64,000 nucleotides of DNA from Hydnum rufescens UP504 (taxonomy: Eukaryota; Basidiomycota; Agaricomycetes; Cantharellales; Hydnaceae): assembly GCA_014904985.1 (NCBI GenBank), contig MU129138.1, positions 11,560-75,559 of the forward strand, read 5' to 3'. The notes below the pieces were generated by a model. It made no database searches. It was not told where the DNA came from and saw only the letters and a program-made list of their open reading frames with translations. Numbering within the stretch: the stretch's first letter is position 1; every line of letters starts with the position of its first letter. Below, in pieces: positions 45,915-57,139 of this stretch. The translations under genes and the position numbers were made by a program.

Positions 45915-46180
45915 TTACGTCTTTGCCAAAGCCCCTGACGCCTCGATGAAGGTAGTGAGGCGTACATTACCGTCCGTCGTGCCCAGGAGTTTCACTGTAT
46001 TACGGTCTTAGTCGGTGTCTCGCAGTATTCCTCATCTAACACGCATGAATGTAGGACATGTTCACGAGTCTGTAGGTCCTTACCGCAGGGGCAGTTGGCT
46101 TCTTCATCCGGAACGCATTTTGCATAGTAGCTCTCTATATGTGTCCTGTCATGCATTGGACCACTCAGCTAAAGGTCCTT
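45915..46180 (-). pseudogene. non-LTR retrotransposon 3' relic (RNase H/zinc-finger tail)
   Basis: Read leftward, VVQCMTGH is followed, after a frame break, by SYYAKCVPDEEANCPCG and KDLQTREHVLHSC. After another break comes KLLGTTDGNVRLTTFIEASG then ALAKT-stop. In LINE-type elements of Agaricomycetes the reverse transcriptase/RNase H protein ends with a similar series: a TGH motif, a CPCG...QTREH...C zinc knuckle and LLGT...FLEASGAF-K-T. Only this C-terminal tail survives, with at least two frame breaks, so it is a dead 5'-truncated copy. Confidence 0.65.
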
Positions 46181-46806
46181 CACCCGGGTTTGCTGCACAG
46201 TAACGTTTGGAGGCTTGGTTTGAACTTGTCGGCAGGGTGGAAAGTTGAGTTGCGTTTGCGGGCCGAGGCGATCCTGCTGCGAGAGGTCGGCATACTTAGG
46301 GGCCGCGCTTATCTCCGATGCCGCATATTAATGTGATATAAATCGGGAATCAGGACGCAGCCCACCCGTCATTGATGATTAAACATGAATCACAGGGAAA
46401 GGAACGAGAATTCCCGCTGCCAGTAGCGGGTCTTGGACTGAGTTGAAACTAAAATCACTAAGATTCGCGCCGGGTCACACCCGGCCGTTGCCGTTATTGC
46501 TCGTCACAGCGTAGTCACAACACTCTGTCCGGTTCTCACGCCACGCCTTGCCATACATATCCAAATACCACTTCTAGATCACGGCGGATCGCCCAGCAGA
46601 ACATTTGATGGTCGATTGTGTACAAAGAATTTAAATGCGGCCGAACTGTAAGCTTACGCGGTCCTGTCAGACCCGCGGCACAGGAAGGCTTTACATTATT
46701 GTTGCAGGGCCACCAACCCCTTGACGCGAACGCCGGCACAGCCTTAATCGTCTATATGAGGTGGAATAATCATGGCGTATGTGTCCTTCAACGTCTTCAT
46801 CGCCAC
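46181..46806. other. intergenic upstream of the first hydroxylase
   Basis: No gene is supported. From about 46,733 the sequence is shared with 49,969 onward, as part of the hydroxylase duplication. Confidence 0.4.
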
Positions 46807-49193
46807 ATGTCGTCACCCCAAGTACTCATTGTAGGTCGTCCCATTGAAAATAATAAAAAAACCCAACGTGTAATCTGATTCCCATACAGGTTGGAGCTGG
46901 GCCATGCACGTCCTCCTCAATACCAAACCTACTTTAATTTATCACTGATGCGGATGGTACAGGTGGTCTGCAGCTGCCCTTGCTCTGCGCAAGAATGGGA
47001 TCGCCGTTCGTCTCATAGAAAAGGCTTTGGATTATCAGATCGGTGTCCGTGGTAATGGAATCCAAGTGAGCGCGATGGCCATCCCTGGCTCCCTGATCTG
47101 TGACTCCCTAACCAATGCTCTACTGCAGCCTAGGATTCTCGAGCTATTCAAGACCCTAGGCCTGGTCATAGATATATTGGATAATTCTATCGATCCCCTT
47201 CAAATGAGAGCCTATGACGGAAAACTGTCATTAGGACGTGGGACTTTGTTCCAAAGGAAGTCGCAAGTCCAGCAGTTCCCTACGTGCGTACCATTTTTTT
47301 TAATGGCTCGATACGCCTATTTCGTTGCTTAATGTGTCCTCGTTTCCCCAGCCCAATGGTCGGATACTTGCTCAATCTACTACGGAGGCAATCTTACGTT
47401 CCCATCTTAGTCGCCTCGGCATTACAGTCGAACTAGGGGACGGAACTCGTCGACTTCACACAAGATGCCCACAAGGTGACTGCAAATCTCCTAAAGCGCG
47501 ACAAAAGTGGTTCTTCCGGAATGAAACCTTGGAAGTGGACTGGGTGATCGGCGCCGACGGAGCACGAGGTTATTTTTCTCCTCCGTTCATCTCATGAGAT
47601 ATCTTCAATTAATGACATCGCTCGAAAAAGGGGTTACACGAAAACACCTCGGGATCAACTTCTGGGGAGAAACGCTGGAGAAGCAAGCTTTCCTTGTCGC
47701 TGACGTAGATATGGAAGGTCTGGATCGTGAGGTGAGGTTTCTGCTCTTACATGTACAGTTGATCTATAGTTTTTAACGCACTCTTTCCTCACAAAAGTAT
47801 TGGGCCGTGTATGGCAGTGCCGCCACCGGGCTGTACGTCTTTCTATTTTGCATGAGAATTTCGAATATTCGTGACTGATGGCATGGCATTGGCCCTCATT
47901 TTACTGTTTCAGAGTGATGGCCCTGCCTATGGGTCCAGCACCTCACTTCTCAGTGGTGGGTACTGGGAATTCGGAAGAAATACAAAAGGCCGTCGATGGG
48001 GGTTTCGATGCTTTGAAGGCGTATCTAAGTAAGATCATGAAGGATGATTCTGTGGTGTTGACGAAACGTAAATGGGTGTCGTACTTCAGGTGAATTCTCC
48101 CATGCGACGAAGTTAGATGCCCCTTGTTGACACTGCAGCCCATTGTGGACCAAACGTTCGGTGTGCTGACAAGTTTAACGTCGGTCGTGTGTTCATTGCC
48201 GGAGGTGCGCATGAGTGTCATTCAAGAGTGTGCCACACTATCTCACCCCGCCTCAACATGCATTAGATGGGGCCCACGTCCATTCGCCAATGGGCGGCCA
48301 GGGTCTCAATTCCTCCGTCCAAGATTCCGTGAGCTCTATTTCCCCCACATGGTAGGGTGGTGTGCGGACATCTCAATGTTACTGTGCAGGTCAATTTAGC
48401 GTGGAAGCTTTCCCTTGTCGTTAAAAACCTGTCTCCCCGCTCGCTCCTCTCGACATACGAAACGGAGCGTATGCCTCCAATCAAGGAGATGCTCAAGTTG
48501 ACGACCAACCTCCACACCCAATCAATGTCGGACAGAAGCTTGGCTTCCAAGGACACGTCTCAGAGTGTCAATCCGGGTTTCGTGCGCGACCATGTATTCA
48601 AGCAACTGGGAGTGAATTATCAATGGAGCGAAATTGTCTTGGACCAGCGTCTCGATATCAAGAACGGCGACATCGGAGGCAAGGTGTACAGGCCGTATGG
48701 GAATGATGACGAGCCGATACAAGCGGGCGATCGTGCTCCAGATGCCCCCAATCTCGATACCCATCACCGCCGAGGGCGGCACCGAGCCAACGACACTCTT
48801 CGATCTCCTGACGCCTTTTGCCCATACTGCATTGGTATTCGAGCTCCCGCAAAGCCTCCTCCCACTGACACCGAACCCCCTAGCTCTGCTTCAACTAGTA
48901 AGAACATTTTGGATGCGCTTGGAAAGTATAATAAGGATGGTCATCGCCTCGTCGATTCGTACCTTGTTCTTCCCGAGAATACGTCTGATGCGAGTTCTGG
49001 GAGAGTGCTTGGAGGTGTGAATCGGGTGCTCGTCGATACTCAAGGTCACGCCCGGACGGCATATGACGTGGATGCTAGCCAAGCCCGCAAAACCTTGCCC
49101 TCGGTCGTTATCATTCGACCCGACACCTACATTGGTGCATTTGTACATGATGTTCAAGGCGTAGAGAAATACTTTTCAAAGATCTTTGTCTAG
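46807..49193 (+). pseudogene. FAD-dependent aromatic hydroxylase, copy 1, several frame breaks
   Basis: This has the same gene structure as copy 2: VLI-VGAGP dinucleotide motif, LRKNGIAVRLIEKALDYQIG, DWVIGADGARG, HLGINFWGETLEKQAFLVAD, HVHSPMGGQGLNSSVQDS and a C-terminal thioredoxin-like part (VVIIRPDTYIGAFVHDVQG). Compared with copy 2 it has a lost C near 46,968, a lost A in an A-run near 47,222, an extra G near 47,438, a lost base near 47,519, and +1 then +2 near 48,756 and 48,862. The last two cancel, leaving a 35-residue scrambled segment. The enzyme family hydroxylates phenols using NADPH and O2. The load of changes suggests decay or poor base calling in this copy. Confidence 0.75.
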
Positions 49194-50044
49194 CCCTTTT
49201 GTGGGCGTGTAATTACTAGAACTACCCATACATGCCTGAACATCCCTCGATTGCACCACAGTGGCGAAATGACCTCAAAAGCTTCTTCCTAGCCACGAAG
49301 ACAGGACGAACAGAACCAATCATAGCAACCCGAATGCCAGTGATTAGGAGCTCAAGGAGTTCCCGACGCCCTCGAGAACTATGACAGACGACGATGATTT
49401 CGGGAGCTTCCACAGGGGGGAGTCAAGCGGCGCCTAGGGCGCTTCGCGGGGCCTGAGAAAGCGGTTCTGAAATACGTCCCACGATTCGGCACGCTTGCCA
49501 TGGCGGAGCTTGTGCAGCTTATAGCAAAGCTTGGCTTATCACTTCGCCATGCGTAATGCGCTATGTGATATATAACAGCAGTTGAGAACCAACGCTAGGT
49601 CCATATAACGGGTGGAGTAAGGAGGTACCTTGATATCATCAGTGAGAGGCATAGCTCCAGTCAATGTCCCTCATTGCAGTGTGATGTTCACCATGGGATT
49701 CGAAGTGAGCACACGGGGGTGGGGGAGGGTCTGGGGACCCAAAATCTGACTGTTGAGAGGACACCGTTTACATGCATATACATCGAGTCGCTTTCCGCTC
49801 TTGTCAGTCGCCGCCGTAGCTAGCCTGTCTTTCAACAGGAAGTGCATTCTAGGTACTAAAATTGCTCCAAAGGTCTGCAAGAGACTTGCCACTGCCCCAG
49901 AAGAAGCACTGAGTTTGCTGACACACGAAAGGGGAGCATTCGGGCCGGCATACTTTTTCCGTGCAACAACCGGCACAGCCTGTAATCGTATGAGCAATAC
50001 GTTGCATACCGCAGCGTACGTGTCCTTCGCATCTTCATCCACAC
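49194..50044. other. spacer between hydroxylase copies
   Basis: Its left part is the 3' flank of copy 1 and its right end is the promoter region of copy 2. No separate gene is seen. Confidence 0.45.
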
Positions 50045-52425
50045 ATGTCATCACCCCAAGTACTCATTGTAGGTCCTCCCACTCCAAAAACACCCGACGT
50101 GTAATCTGACTGTCGTATAGGTTGGAGCTGGGCCATGCACGTCCCCAATGCCAATTCTACGCTAATTTCTCACTGATGCGGATGATGCAGGTGGTCTCGC
50201 AGCGGCTCTTGTTCTGTGCAAGAATGGGATCCCTGTGCGCCTCATAGAAAAGGCTTTGGACTATCAGGTCGGCGACCGTGGTACTGCAATCCAGGTAAGT
50301 CTGATGGACCTCCCTGACTCCCCGATCTTTGACCTCCAAACCAATGCTCTACTACCACAGCCTAGGATTCTCGAGCTATTCAGGATCCTAGGCCTGGTCA
50401 CAGACGTATTCGATAATTCTATCGAACCCCCTCAAATGAGAGCGTATGACGGAAAAACCATCATGAGGACGTGGGACTTTGTTCACAAGGAAGCCCCAAC
50501 TCCAGCAGTTCCCTACGTACGGGCCATTTCTTCTATGGCTCGATACGCCCGTTTTGTTTCTCACTGTCTCACTGCTCGTCGTCTCTCCAGCCTAATGCGC
50601 GCATGCTCGGTCAATGGAGTACAGAGGGAATCTTACGTTCTCATCTTAGTCGCCTCGGCGTTACAGTCGAACTAGGGACGGAACTCGTCGACTTCACACA
50701 AGATGCTCACAAGGTGACTGCAAATCTCCTAAAGCGCGACAAAGGTGGCTCTTCCGAGAATGAAACCTTGGAAGTGGATTGGGTGATCGGCGCCGACGGA
50801 GCGCGAGGTTATCTTTCTCCCTCCGTTCATCTCATGAGATATCTTCAACTAATGCATCGCTCGAAAAAGGGGTTACACGAAAACACCTCGGGATCAACTT
50901 CTGGGGAGAAACGCTGGAGAAGCAAGCTTTTCTTGTTGCTGATGTAGATATGGAAGGTGTTGATCGAAAAGTGAGATTTCCACTCGTACACGTCACTGTC
51001 GATCCATACTTTTTTAACGCACTCTTTCCTCACGAAAGTATCGGGCTGCATACGGAAATATTGCCACCGGGCTGTATGTCTTCCCTGTGTCGCACGATGA
51101 TCTCGAATGGTCGTGACTGATTGCATGGCGTTGGTTCTCATTGTACCCTTCAGAGCGGTGACTCTGCCTTTGGGTCGAGCACCTCACTTCTCATTGGTGT
51201 CTAACGGGACTCCGGAGGAAATACAACAGGTCGTCGATGGGGGTTTTGATGCTCTGAAGGCATATCTGAGTAAGGTCATGAAGGACGAATCTGTGGTATT
51301 GACCAAATGTGCATGGGTGTCCTACTTCAGGTGCATCCTCTCCTGCGATGAAGTTAGATGTTGCTTGTTGACGCTACAGTCCACTGTAGGCCTAACATTC
51401 GATGCGCTGACAAGTTTAATGTCGGCCGTGTGTTCATTGCCGGAGGTGCGCGTTAAGGATCATCCATGCGTGTGCTACACTATCTCACCCCGTCTCAACA
51501 CACATTAGATGGGGCCCACGTCCATTCGCCAATGGGTGGCCAGGGTCTCAATTCCTCCGTCCAAGATTCCGTGAGCTCTATTTCCCCCCCGTGGCATGGT
51601 GGTGTGCGGGCGTCTCAATGTAACTGTGTAGGTCAATTTGGCGTGGAAGCTTTCCCTTGCGGTTAAAAACTTGTCTCCTCCTTCGCTCCTCTCGACATAC
51701 GAAACGGAGCGCATGCCTCTGATCAAGGAAATGCTCAAGTTGACGACCAGCCTACACACCGAATCAATGTCGGACAGAAACATGGCTTCTAACGACACTT
51801 CCAAGAGTGTAAATCAGAGTTGGGTGCGCGAAAATGTGTTCAAGCAGCTGGGGGTGAATTATCAATGGAGCGAAATCGTCTTGGATCAGCGTCTCGATGC
51901 CAAGGAGAACGTCGGAAACAAGGCGTACACGCCATATGGGAAGGACGACGAGTTCATACAGGCGGGCGATCGTGCTCCAGATGCCCCCAATCTCGTACCC
52001 ATCACCGCCGAGGGCCGCACCAAGCCAACGACACTCTTCGATCTCCTGACGCCTTTTACCCATACTGCATTGGTATTCGAGCTCCCACAAAGTCCTCCCA
52101 CCGACACCGAACCTCCTAGCCCTGCTTCAACTAGGGACATCTTGGATGCGCTTGGAAATACAATAAGGATGGACATCGCCTCATCGATTCGTACCTTGTT
52201 CTTCCCGAGAATGTACCTGATGCGGGTTCGGGGAGAGTGCTTGCGGGCCTGAATCAGGTGCTCGTCGATACTCAAGGTCACGCCCGGAGGGCATATGACG
52301 TGGATGCTAGCCAAGCCCGCAAAGCGCTGCCCTCGGTCGTTATCATTCGGCCCGACACCTACATTGGTGCATTTGTATATGATGTTCAAGGTGTGGAGAA
52401 ATACTTTTCAAAAATCTTTGTTTAG
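50045..52425 (+). CDS. FAD-dependent aromatic (phenol-type) hydroxylase, copy 2
   Basis: The PF01494-type fold is clear: VLI-VGAGP near the start, RKNG-type helix then RLIEKALDYQVGDRGTAIQ, RILELFRILGLVTDVFDNSI, the DG motif in DWVIGADGARG, LGINFWGETLEKQAFLVADV, and the FAD-contacting GD motif in RVFIAGDGAHVHSPMGGQG with NLAWKLSLAV. The C-terminal part (VDTQGHARRAYDVDASQARK and PDTYIGAFVYDVQGVEK) is the thioredoxin-like domain of phenol and pentachlorophenol monooxygenase-like enzymes. It should add a hydroxyl to an aromatic substrate, unknown here. About nine introns are needed. One lies after GAGP and seems to use a GC donor (CCAT-GCACGT) in both copies. One base is missing near 52,158 compared with copy 1, shifting the last roughly 95 residues. 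Confidence 0.82.
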
Positions 52426-53003
52426 CCCTTTTGCGGGCGTGTAACTACTAGAACACTATGCATACATCCCTGTCATCTCTCGATTACACCTGAGTGGCGA
52501 AATGACCTCGAAAGCTTCTCCCAGCCATGAAGACAGGACAGGATGGTAGCAAACGAATGATTAGGGGCTCCCGACGCCCTACTAGGACCAGACAACGATA
52601 ATTTCAGGAGTTTCCACAGCGGGGAGTCCAAGGCGCTTCTCGGGGCTTGAGAAAGCAGTTCTAAAACGCGTCCCACGGTTCTGCACGGTTTCCATGCCTT
52701 GGACCGAAGTTATCACGTAATCGTGTCACGAGATCGCATGCGCTCAAGTTGAGCGTGTAACAACAGCCCAGAAGACACATTTTTTGGGCCATGGTAATCG
52801 TACGTGATTGTGGCACAACTGGGGCAATTTCAAAATTTCACGCAAAGTTATCAAACATGTGATCTTCCGAAAACAATGTCTGACATCCTGTCTTACAGCA
52901 CACAGTACGCCAGTCTGCCCGTTAGTTTCTTTATGGTTATCCCATACTAACCATCTTGTTTTCCCTCTCTCTGTTCAGTGGTCTCTGCCCAATTTATCGA
53001 GGA
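52426..53003. other. intergenic, hydroxylase 3' flank and protease promoter
   Basis: The left half is the duplicated hydroxylase flank; the right half precedes the trypsin-like gene. No element is recognised. Confidence 0.4.
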
Positions 53004-54933
53004 ATGCATTCAATTTGCAAGAGCTACCAGGAGCGCAGAGTTCGGCTTACAGGACGCCATGAGGCTCAGAGTTCTGCTTACAATGACACTACTGTCTCTC
53101 CGACCACCACTGCGTCGACTGTCCCCCTTCTGGGCTCTGACTGTGACACCACGTCCAGCGCTACATCCCATACTCCTGATCCGCACGCTGTCTCCAATGC
53201 GGAGGCTCAGTGGTACTATTCAGGCTTGCCTTCTAAGCCCAAGTTGCTTTATCGAACAGGAAAGGAGCAGTGGTCCCCACCCAGGGGACCTTGGGCCCAT
53301 GGCCGTTTGAAGGAGCTGTGTGAAGTTTTCGCCCATCCGATTACGAAGGTCTGGAGTGACGACTTGGCCTGGAAGGTAGTCAATGTTATGGATGCTCACA
53401 TGGTCAGCGTTAATATCCCATGATATCATAAAGTTTCCTAACTAGGATCTCTAGATCCGCTTTACAACGATAGATGTTGTTCGTTTCAAGGAGGTTGGGG
53501 TTAATGAAGTACCTGAGGATGAAGAAACGGCCGAGGCTAAGAAACCGGTCACCGGTCCTGTCACCATATGGATTGGTGTCTTCCCCGAGTCTACCTCGGC
53601 CACGGCTGCCCACGACGCGGCTCAGGACATCCTAGTCCTTCTCAGAGACTACGAGATCACCGACGTCGACATCGACTACCGCGAATCCTACTACACGCGT
53701 GAGGCTGGTCCTCGGCTTCTCCGATCCGTCGATGATGTGGACCCACTTGTCAACGTCATTAGTCCCCTGACTTCCGCCCTCGGCCTCAGCATCTCTACCA
53801 AGGCCACACCTAATGCCGAGGGGATGATGGCCCTCTACCTCGCAGAAGGGGGTGACAGCAACAAGCTGTTGGGCCTTTCGTGCCGTCATGTCCTCATCGG
53901 ACCGCAGGAAGCCAACCTCGACTACATTTACCACGCCAGTGGGCCTTCCAAAGACGTCCTCCTGCTTGGCAACGGAGCCTTCACTGATCTCGTCAATTCA
54001 ATCAAAATCGAGATCGGAGGATACGGCACCAAGGTTCCACACTGGAGGGAACAGATCGAAGTATTTGTGGAGAGGGAGAAGGGGACCGATATTTTTGATG
54101 TTGAGAAGGCAAGGGCGGCTCGGATTAAGACTCAGGGGTTCCTGGACGAGGCCGAGAATGCAGTGCAGGCACTCAGAGCATTGCTCGATCAGATCAAGAA
54201 GGACTGGAAAACACTAAACAACCGTGTCCTTGGCCGTGTCCTCTACTCCCCAGCCATCAGTCTGGGTGTCAGTGAACATCGTTTCACGGAGGACTGGGGA
54301 ATTTTTGAGGTTGACCGGGCCAAGCTCAGTGAGGGCTTCCAAGGCAATAAGTTGGACCTTGGTGTGTTTTGACTAACCATCCGACTAAGACCATCTACTA
54401 ACCAATCCATTTTTTTTTGTTTATATCTAGGAACAAAGCTGACGTCTGCGAAGTTCACAGACAAATGTTTCCCCCGCGGAGATGCCAACTGGAAGTTTGA
54501 GTATCCCTATGATCGTCTACTTCCACTTATTGGCGTCATCACCGATGAATTGATGCACACCCCTGACATGTGGGACTTTGATGGTGAACCATGCTTGTTA
54601 GTTGTCAAGAGTGGCCATGCCGCCGACACCACCCTCGGCCGCGCGAATGGCATATTCTCCATCGTTCGCGAGTACTTCACCGACATGTCAGTCAACCAGA
54701 CCTCCATGGAATGGGCAATAATCAACTATGACAGCCAGTCAGATGTCTTTTCGGCACCTGGTGATTCGGGCTCGATAATTGCCGACATACGTGGCCGTAT
54801 TGGTGGCATGCTCACCGCCGGTTCTGGTAAGACTGAGACCTCTGATATGACCTATGCCACTCCGTTCTGGTGGATCCTTCAGCGCATCAGGGCCAACAAG
54901 TACCCCAATGTGCACCTCAATGTCCTTGCCTAA
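53004..54933 (+). CDS. trypsin-like (chymotrypsin-fold) protein of unknown role
   Basis: Three exons (53,004-53,402, 53,455-54,361 and 54,431-54,933) join to exactly 602 residues. An N-terminal module (WYYSGLPSKPKLLYRTGKEQ, PITKVWSDDLAWKVVNVMDA, GPVTIWIGVFPESTSA) precedes a protease-like domain. That domain has His278 in GLSCRHVLIG, Asp413 in TEDWGIFEVD and Ser548 in APGDSGSIIADIRGRIGGML. The H-D-S order and the GDSGS nucleophile elbow are those of chymotrypsin-fold proteases, so the triad looks complete. A roughly 60-residue helical insert (AENAVQALRALLDQIKKDW) lies between His and Asp. No signal peptide is visible, so it is probably intracellular. Related fungal proteins are poorly characterised. 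A nested hairpin follows the stop, and a TPR remnant lies 1.2 kb downstream. Confidence 0.75.
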
Positions 54934-54954
54934 GCATCTTGACATCGAAAAGGC

Positions 54955-55038
54955 CCTAGAAGTCGCAGAAAAAACCAGTGTTTGATGATGTCGTTTTCGT
55001 CGAAAACGACAACGACATTTTTCTGCGACTTCCTCTAG
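54955..55038. terminator. nested inverted repeat just after the protease stop
   Basis: The outer arms CCTAGAAGTCGCAGAAAAA and TTTTTCTGCGACTTCCTCTAG flank an inner perfect palindrome, GTCGTTTTCG-T-CGAAAACGAC (54,990-55,010). It begins about 22 bp after the stop codon. It could act in 3'-end formation or RNA stability, or it may be a small mobile hairpin. The function is not known. Confidence 0.6.
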
Positions 55039-55090
55039 GCTTTCTTCTACGCTCCTTTATCTATTGGTTGGTTGTTAGTGCAGACGAGTG

Positions 55091-55261
55091 CTTGGACCGG
55101 TGGATCACTGTTTAAGTTTGTCTTCATTTTCGTCTCGTCTTTTCGTACTTGCAACTAACGACCTTGACGTCTAGGCCTTGGACTAGTGGACTCATCGTTT
55201 ATGTTTGTCTCGTTTCTTTACTCTCCTTCCTTCGCACGACTTGATGGCCTTGACGTCCAGG
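55091..55261. repeat. 86-bp direct duplication
   Basis: Two diverged copies start CTTGGACCGGTGGATCACTG and CTTGGACTAGTGGACTCATC, and end CCTTGACGTCTAGG and CCTTGACGTCCAGG. They lie in the 3' region of the protease gene and are non-coding. Confidence 0.7.
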
Positions 55262-56099
55262 TTCGGTACGACTTGACATGGTTCGCTGGACTGTCGGACA
55301 ACACGCTCGCCACCTTCAAGTGGTAACTGGTAGGCATATGTAGATGTCAATGCGTCTTTACTATGGCTTCTCATTGTTTCGGACACTCCTGACTTCACTG
55401 TGTACTATTTATTCCCCCTCCAATCGTCTATGCCGATTGTTCATGTATCTTCCCTCGTCTATCCCTAGTTGTGTCGTCTACCCCCCCCCCCTTTCGTATA
55501 TCGTCTCTCCTCACTCGTGTATTGTCTCTTCCCACTCTGTTATCCCCACTCATCCTGTACTCCCCCTTATATGCTAAATGAACATTGTTGACTTTGTTGT
55601 TTAAACCGTGCGTGATGAAATGAAGTTCGATATCTAGGTGAGGTTGACAACTTAGGCACTTATTAGTGCTTTAGTGCTGAGCGGTCTTCGCATCTCCATG
55701 CAGCTGTTAGATTGTTTATGTCTGGCATGCTTGAGGCTGGAACCCTTGAGTGGGGCTTCTATTGGCCTGTCTAAAGGTCTCCTAGATGTATCATTCATAC
55801 GATTCTGCCTGTCATTACTCTCGTATCCGCGTAGAGTATCTGGTTCATATCTGATCTCACCACTCTCGAGACTATTGCCCAGAATCACCGTCCCTGTGGA
55901 GGACCCTTCGCTCAATCAACGGACAGTCAATGTTGACGCCGTCTGCATTTGTCCTGATCGCTTCCTGGCGGTGAGGGATGAGGTTTGAATCTATGAGCCG
56001 AGACGCTTCGATTCTTTTCTTGCGTTCAGCGCATCCTCGCCCTGACCCATATTTGAATAGTACCATGGAAGCTTGGAAAGCAATGAGGCAAAACTCCCA
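55262..56099. other. intergenic, pyrimidine-rich then unremarkable
   Basis: T/C-rich sequence at 55,380-55,560 with a run of C at 55,480-55,490. No gene seen. Confidence 0.4.
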
Positions 56100-57109
56100 G
56101 CAAACGCAGTACGGTGCTCTCTTGCGAGGGGCCTGAGCAAGTTTGCAACCTCCTGAATCGCCAGAAGAGCCTCAGGGAGTCAACAAGGATCGAAAAGGAT
56201 GTCGAGGGGGTTGGAGAGTGAACGTGATAGCTCGGAATTGAAGATGGCAGGTCGACCTGCCACCAGCAGGCGGTAAATGCTCAGGGCCTCCTCACTCACC
56301 TCACTCACTTTTTTATGGCGGCCAAATTTCAAAAGACGACGGGAGAGGCTGTCAAGAGAGCCAACGAGATGGGCCCTTCCGGTCGATCTGTTGCTAGGGG
56401 GCCGTAAATGCTCAAGGCCTCATTTGAATTGAGGGCATCTGCATCGCGCCTAAATTCTGCAAGGCGAAGGGAGAGACCGTTAAAAGAGTGAGAAAGATCT
56501 AGGGGGAATAGATTGGGGCGATCTGCAGGTAGCAGACATGAATGCTCATAGCTTCCTCGCTCGCCTCAAGTGCTTCTTCGCAACAACGAAACCCCGAAAG
56601 ACGAAAGAAAGGTCACCAAAAAAGCGAGCAAGATCTGGATGGAAGACTTCTGGTCGATCTGCGACTAGTGGGCGAAAAATGCTTATCGCCTCTGCACTCG
56701 CCTCAAGCGCTTCTTGATGCCGGCCCAATTTCCAAAGATGACCGGAGAAGGCGCGAAGAGAGTGAACGAAATCCGGGCGGAATACTTCGGGTCGATCTGT
56801 GGCTAGTGGATGAAAAATGCTCACGGCCCCCTTACATGCTTTGAGTGCTTCTTCGTCGCGGCCAAGGTCCTAAAGACAGGCGGAGAGATTGGTGAGTGAG
56901 GAAACAAGATCCGACAAACGTCCTCCAACCCAGTGCAGCACCACTACCGTAGTCTGTACCTGAACGGCTTCGTCCCAAAAGCCCGAATCCCTCAAGTTCA
57001 ACCCCAATTCGTTCACCTTTTTTGAGAGCATAGCTGAATCGATTTCGACTTGTGGGATACCACGGAGCTCTTTCGGCAGCTGCAATGTCGCTGAAACTGT
57101 TTCGTGCAC
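56100..57109 (-). pseudogene. decayed tetratricopeptide (TPR) repeat gene
   Basis: The minus strand carries about five units of roughly 43 residues: LGRDEEALKACKGAVSIFHP, then LATDRPEVFRPDFVHSL, KLGRHQEALEASAEAISIFR, ATDRPEGPIS and VSEEALSIYRLLVAGRPAIF. This is the Agaricomycete TPR pattern (LGR-EEAL-A-EAV-I-R-LA-DRP--F-PDLA-SL-NLS). The frame is interrupted by a TAG near 56,871 and by several shifts (for example near 56,590). In these fungi such arrays often form the C-terminus of NLR-like STAND proteins. No P-loop domain is visible upstream (57,110-57,900), so the N-terminal half is missing or unrecognisable. Confidence 0.65.
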
Positions 57110-57139
57110 TTGCCACGTCGGGTTCCCAGTCTGTCACCA

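Larger units (their letters stand above)
46733..52780. repeat. tandem duplication of the hydroxylase unit, about 3.2 kb period
   Basis: The two units run from about 46,733 to 49,560 and about 49,969 to 52,780. They share promoter-proximal sequence, every exon-intron boundary and at least 200 bp of 3' flank (for example CCTGAGAAAGCGGTTCT versus CTTGAGAAAGCAGTTCT). Introns have diverged about as much as exons by eye. Confidence 0.85.

Noticed and set aside
48522..52389. Minus-strand ORFs inside the hydroxylase genes
   Set aside because: They are shadows on the opposite strand of conserved hydroxylase exons.
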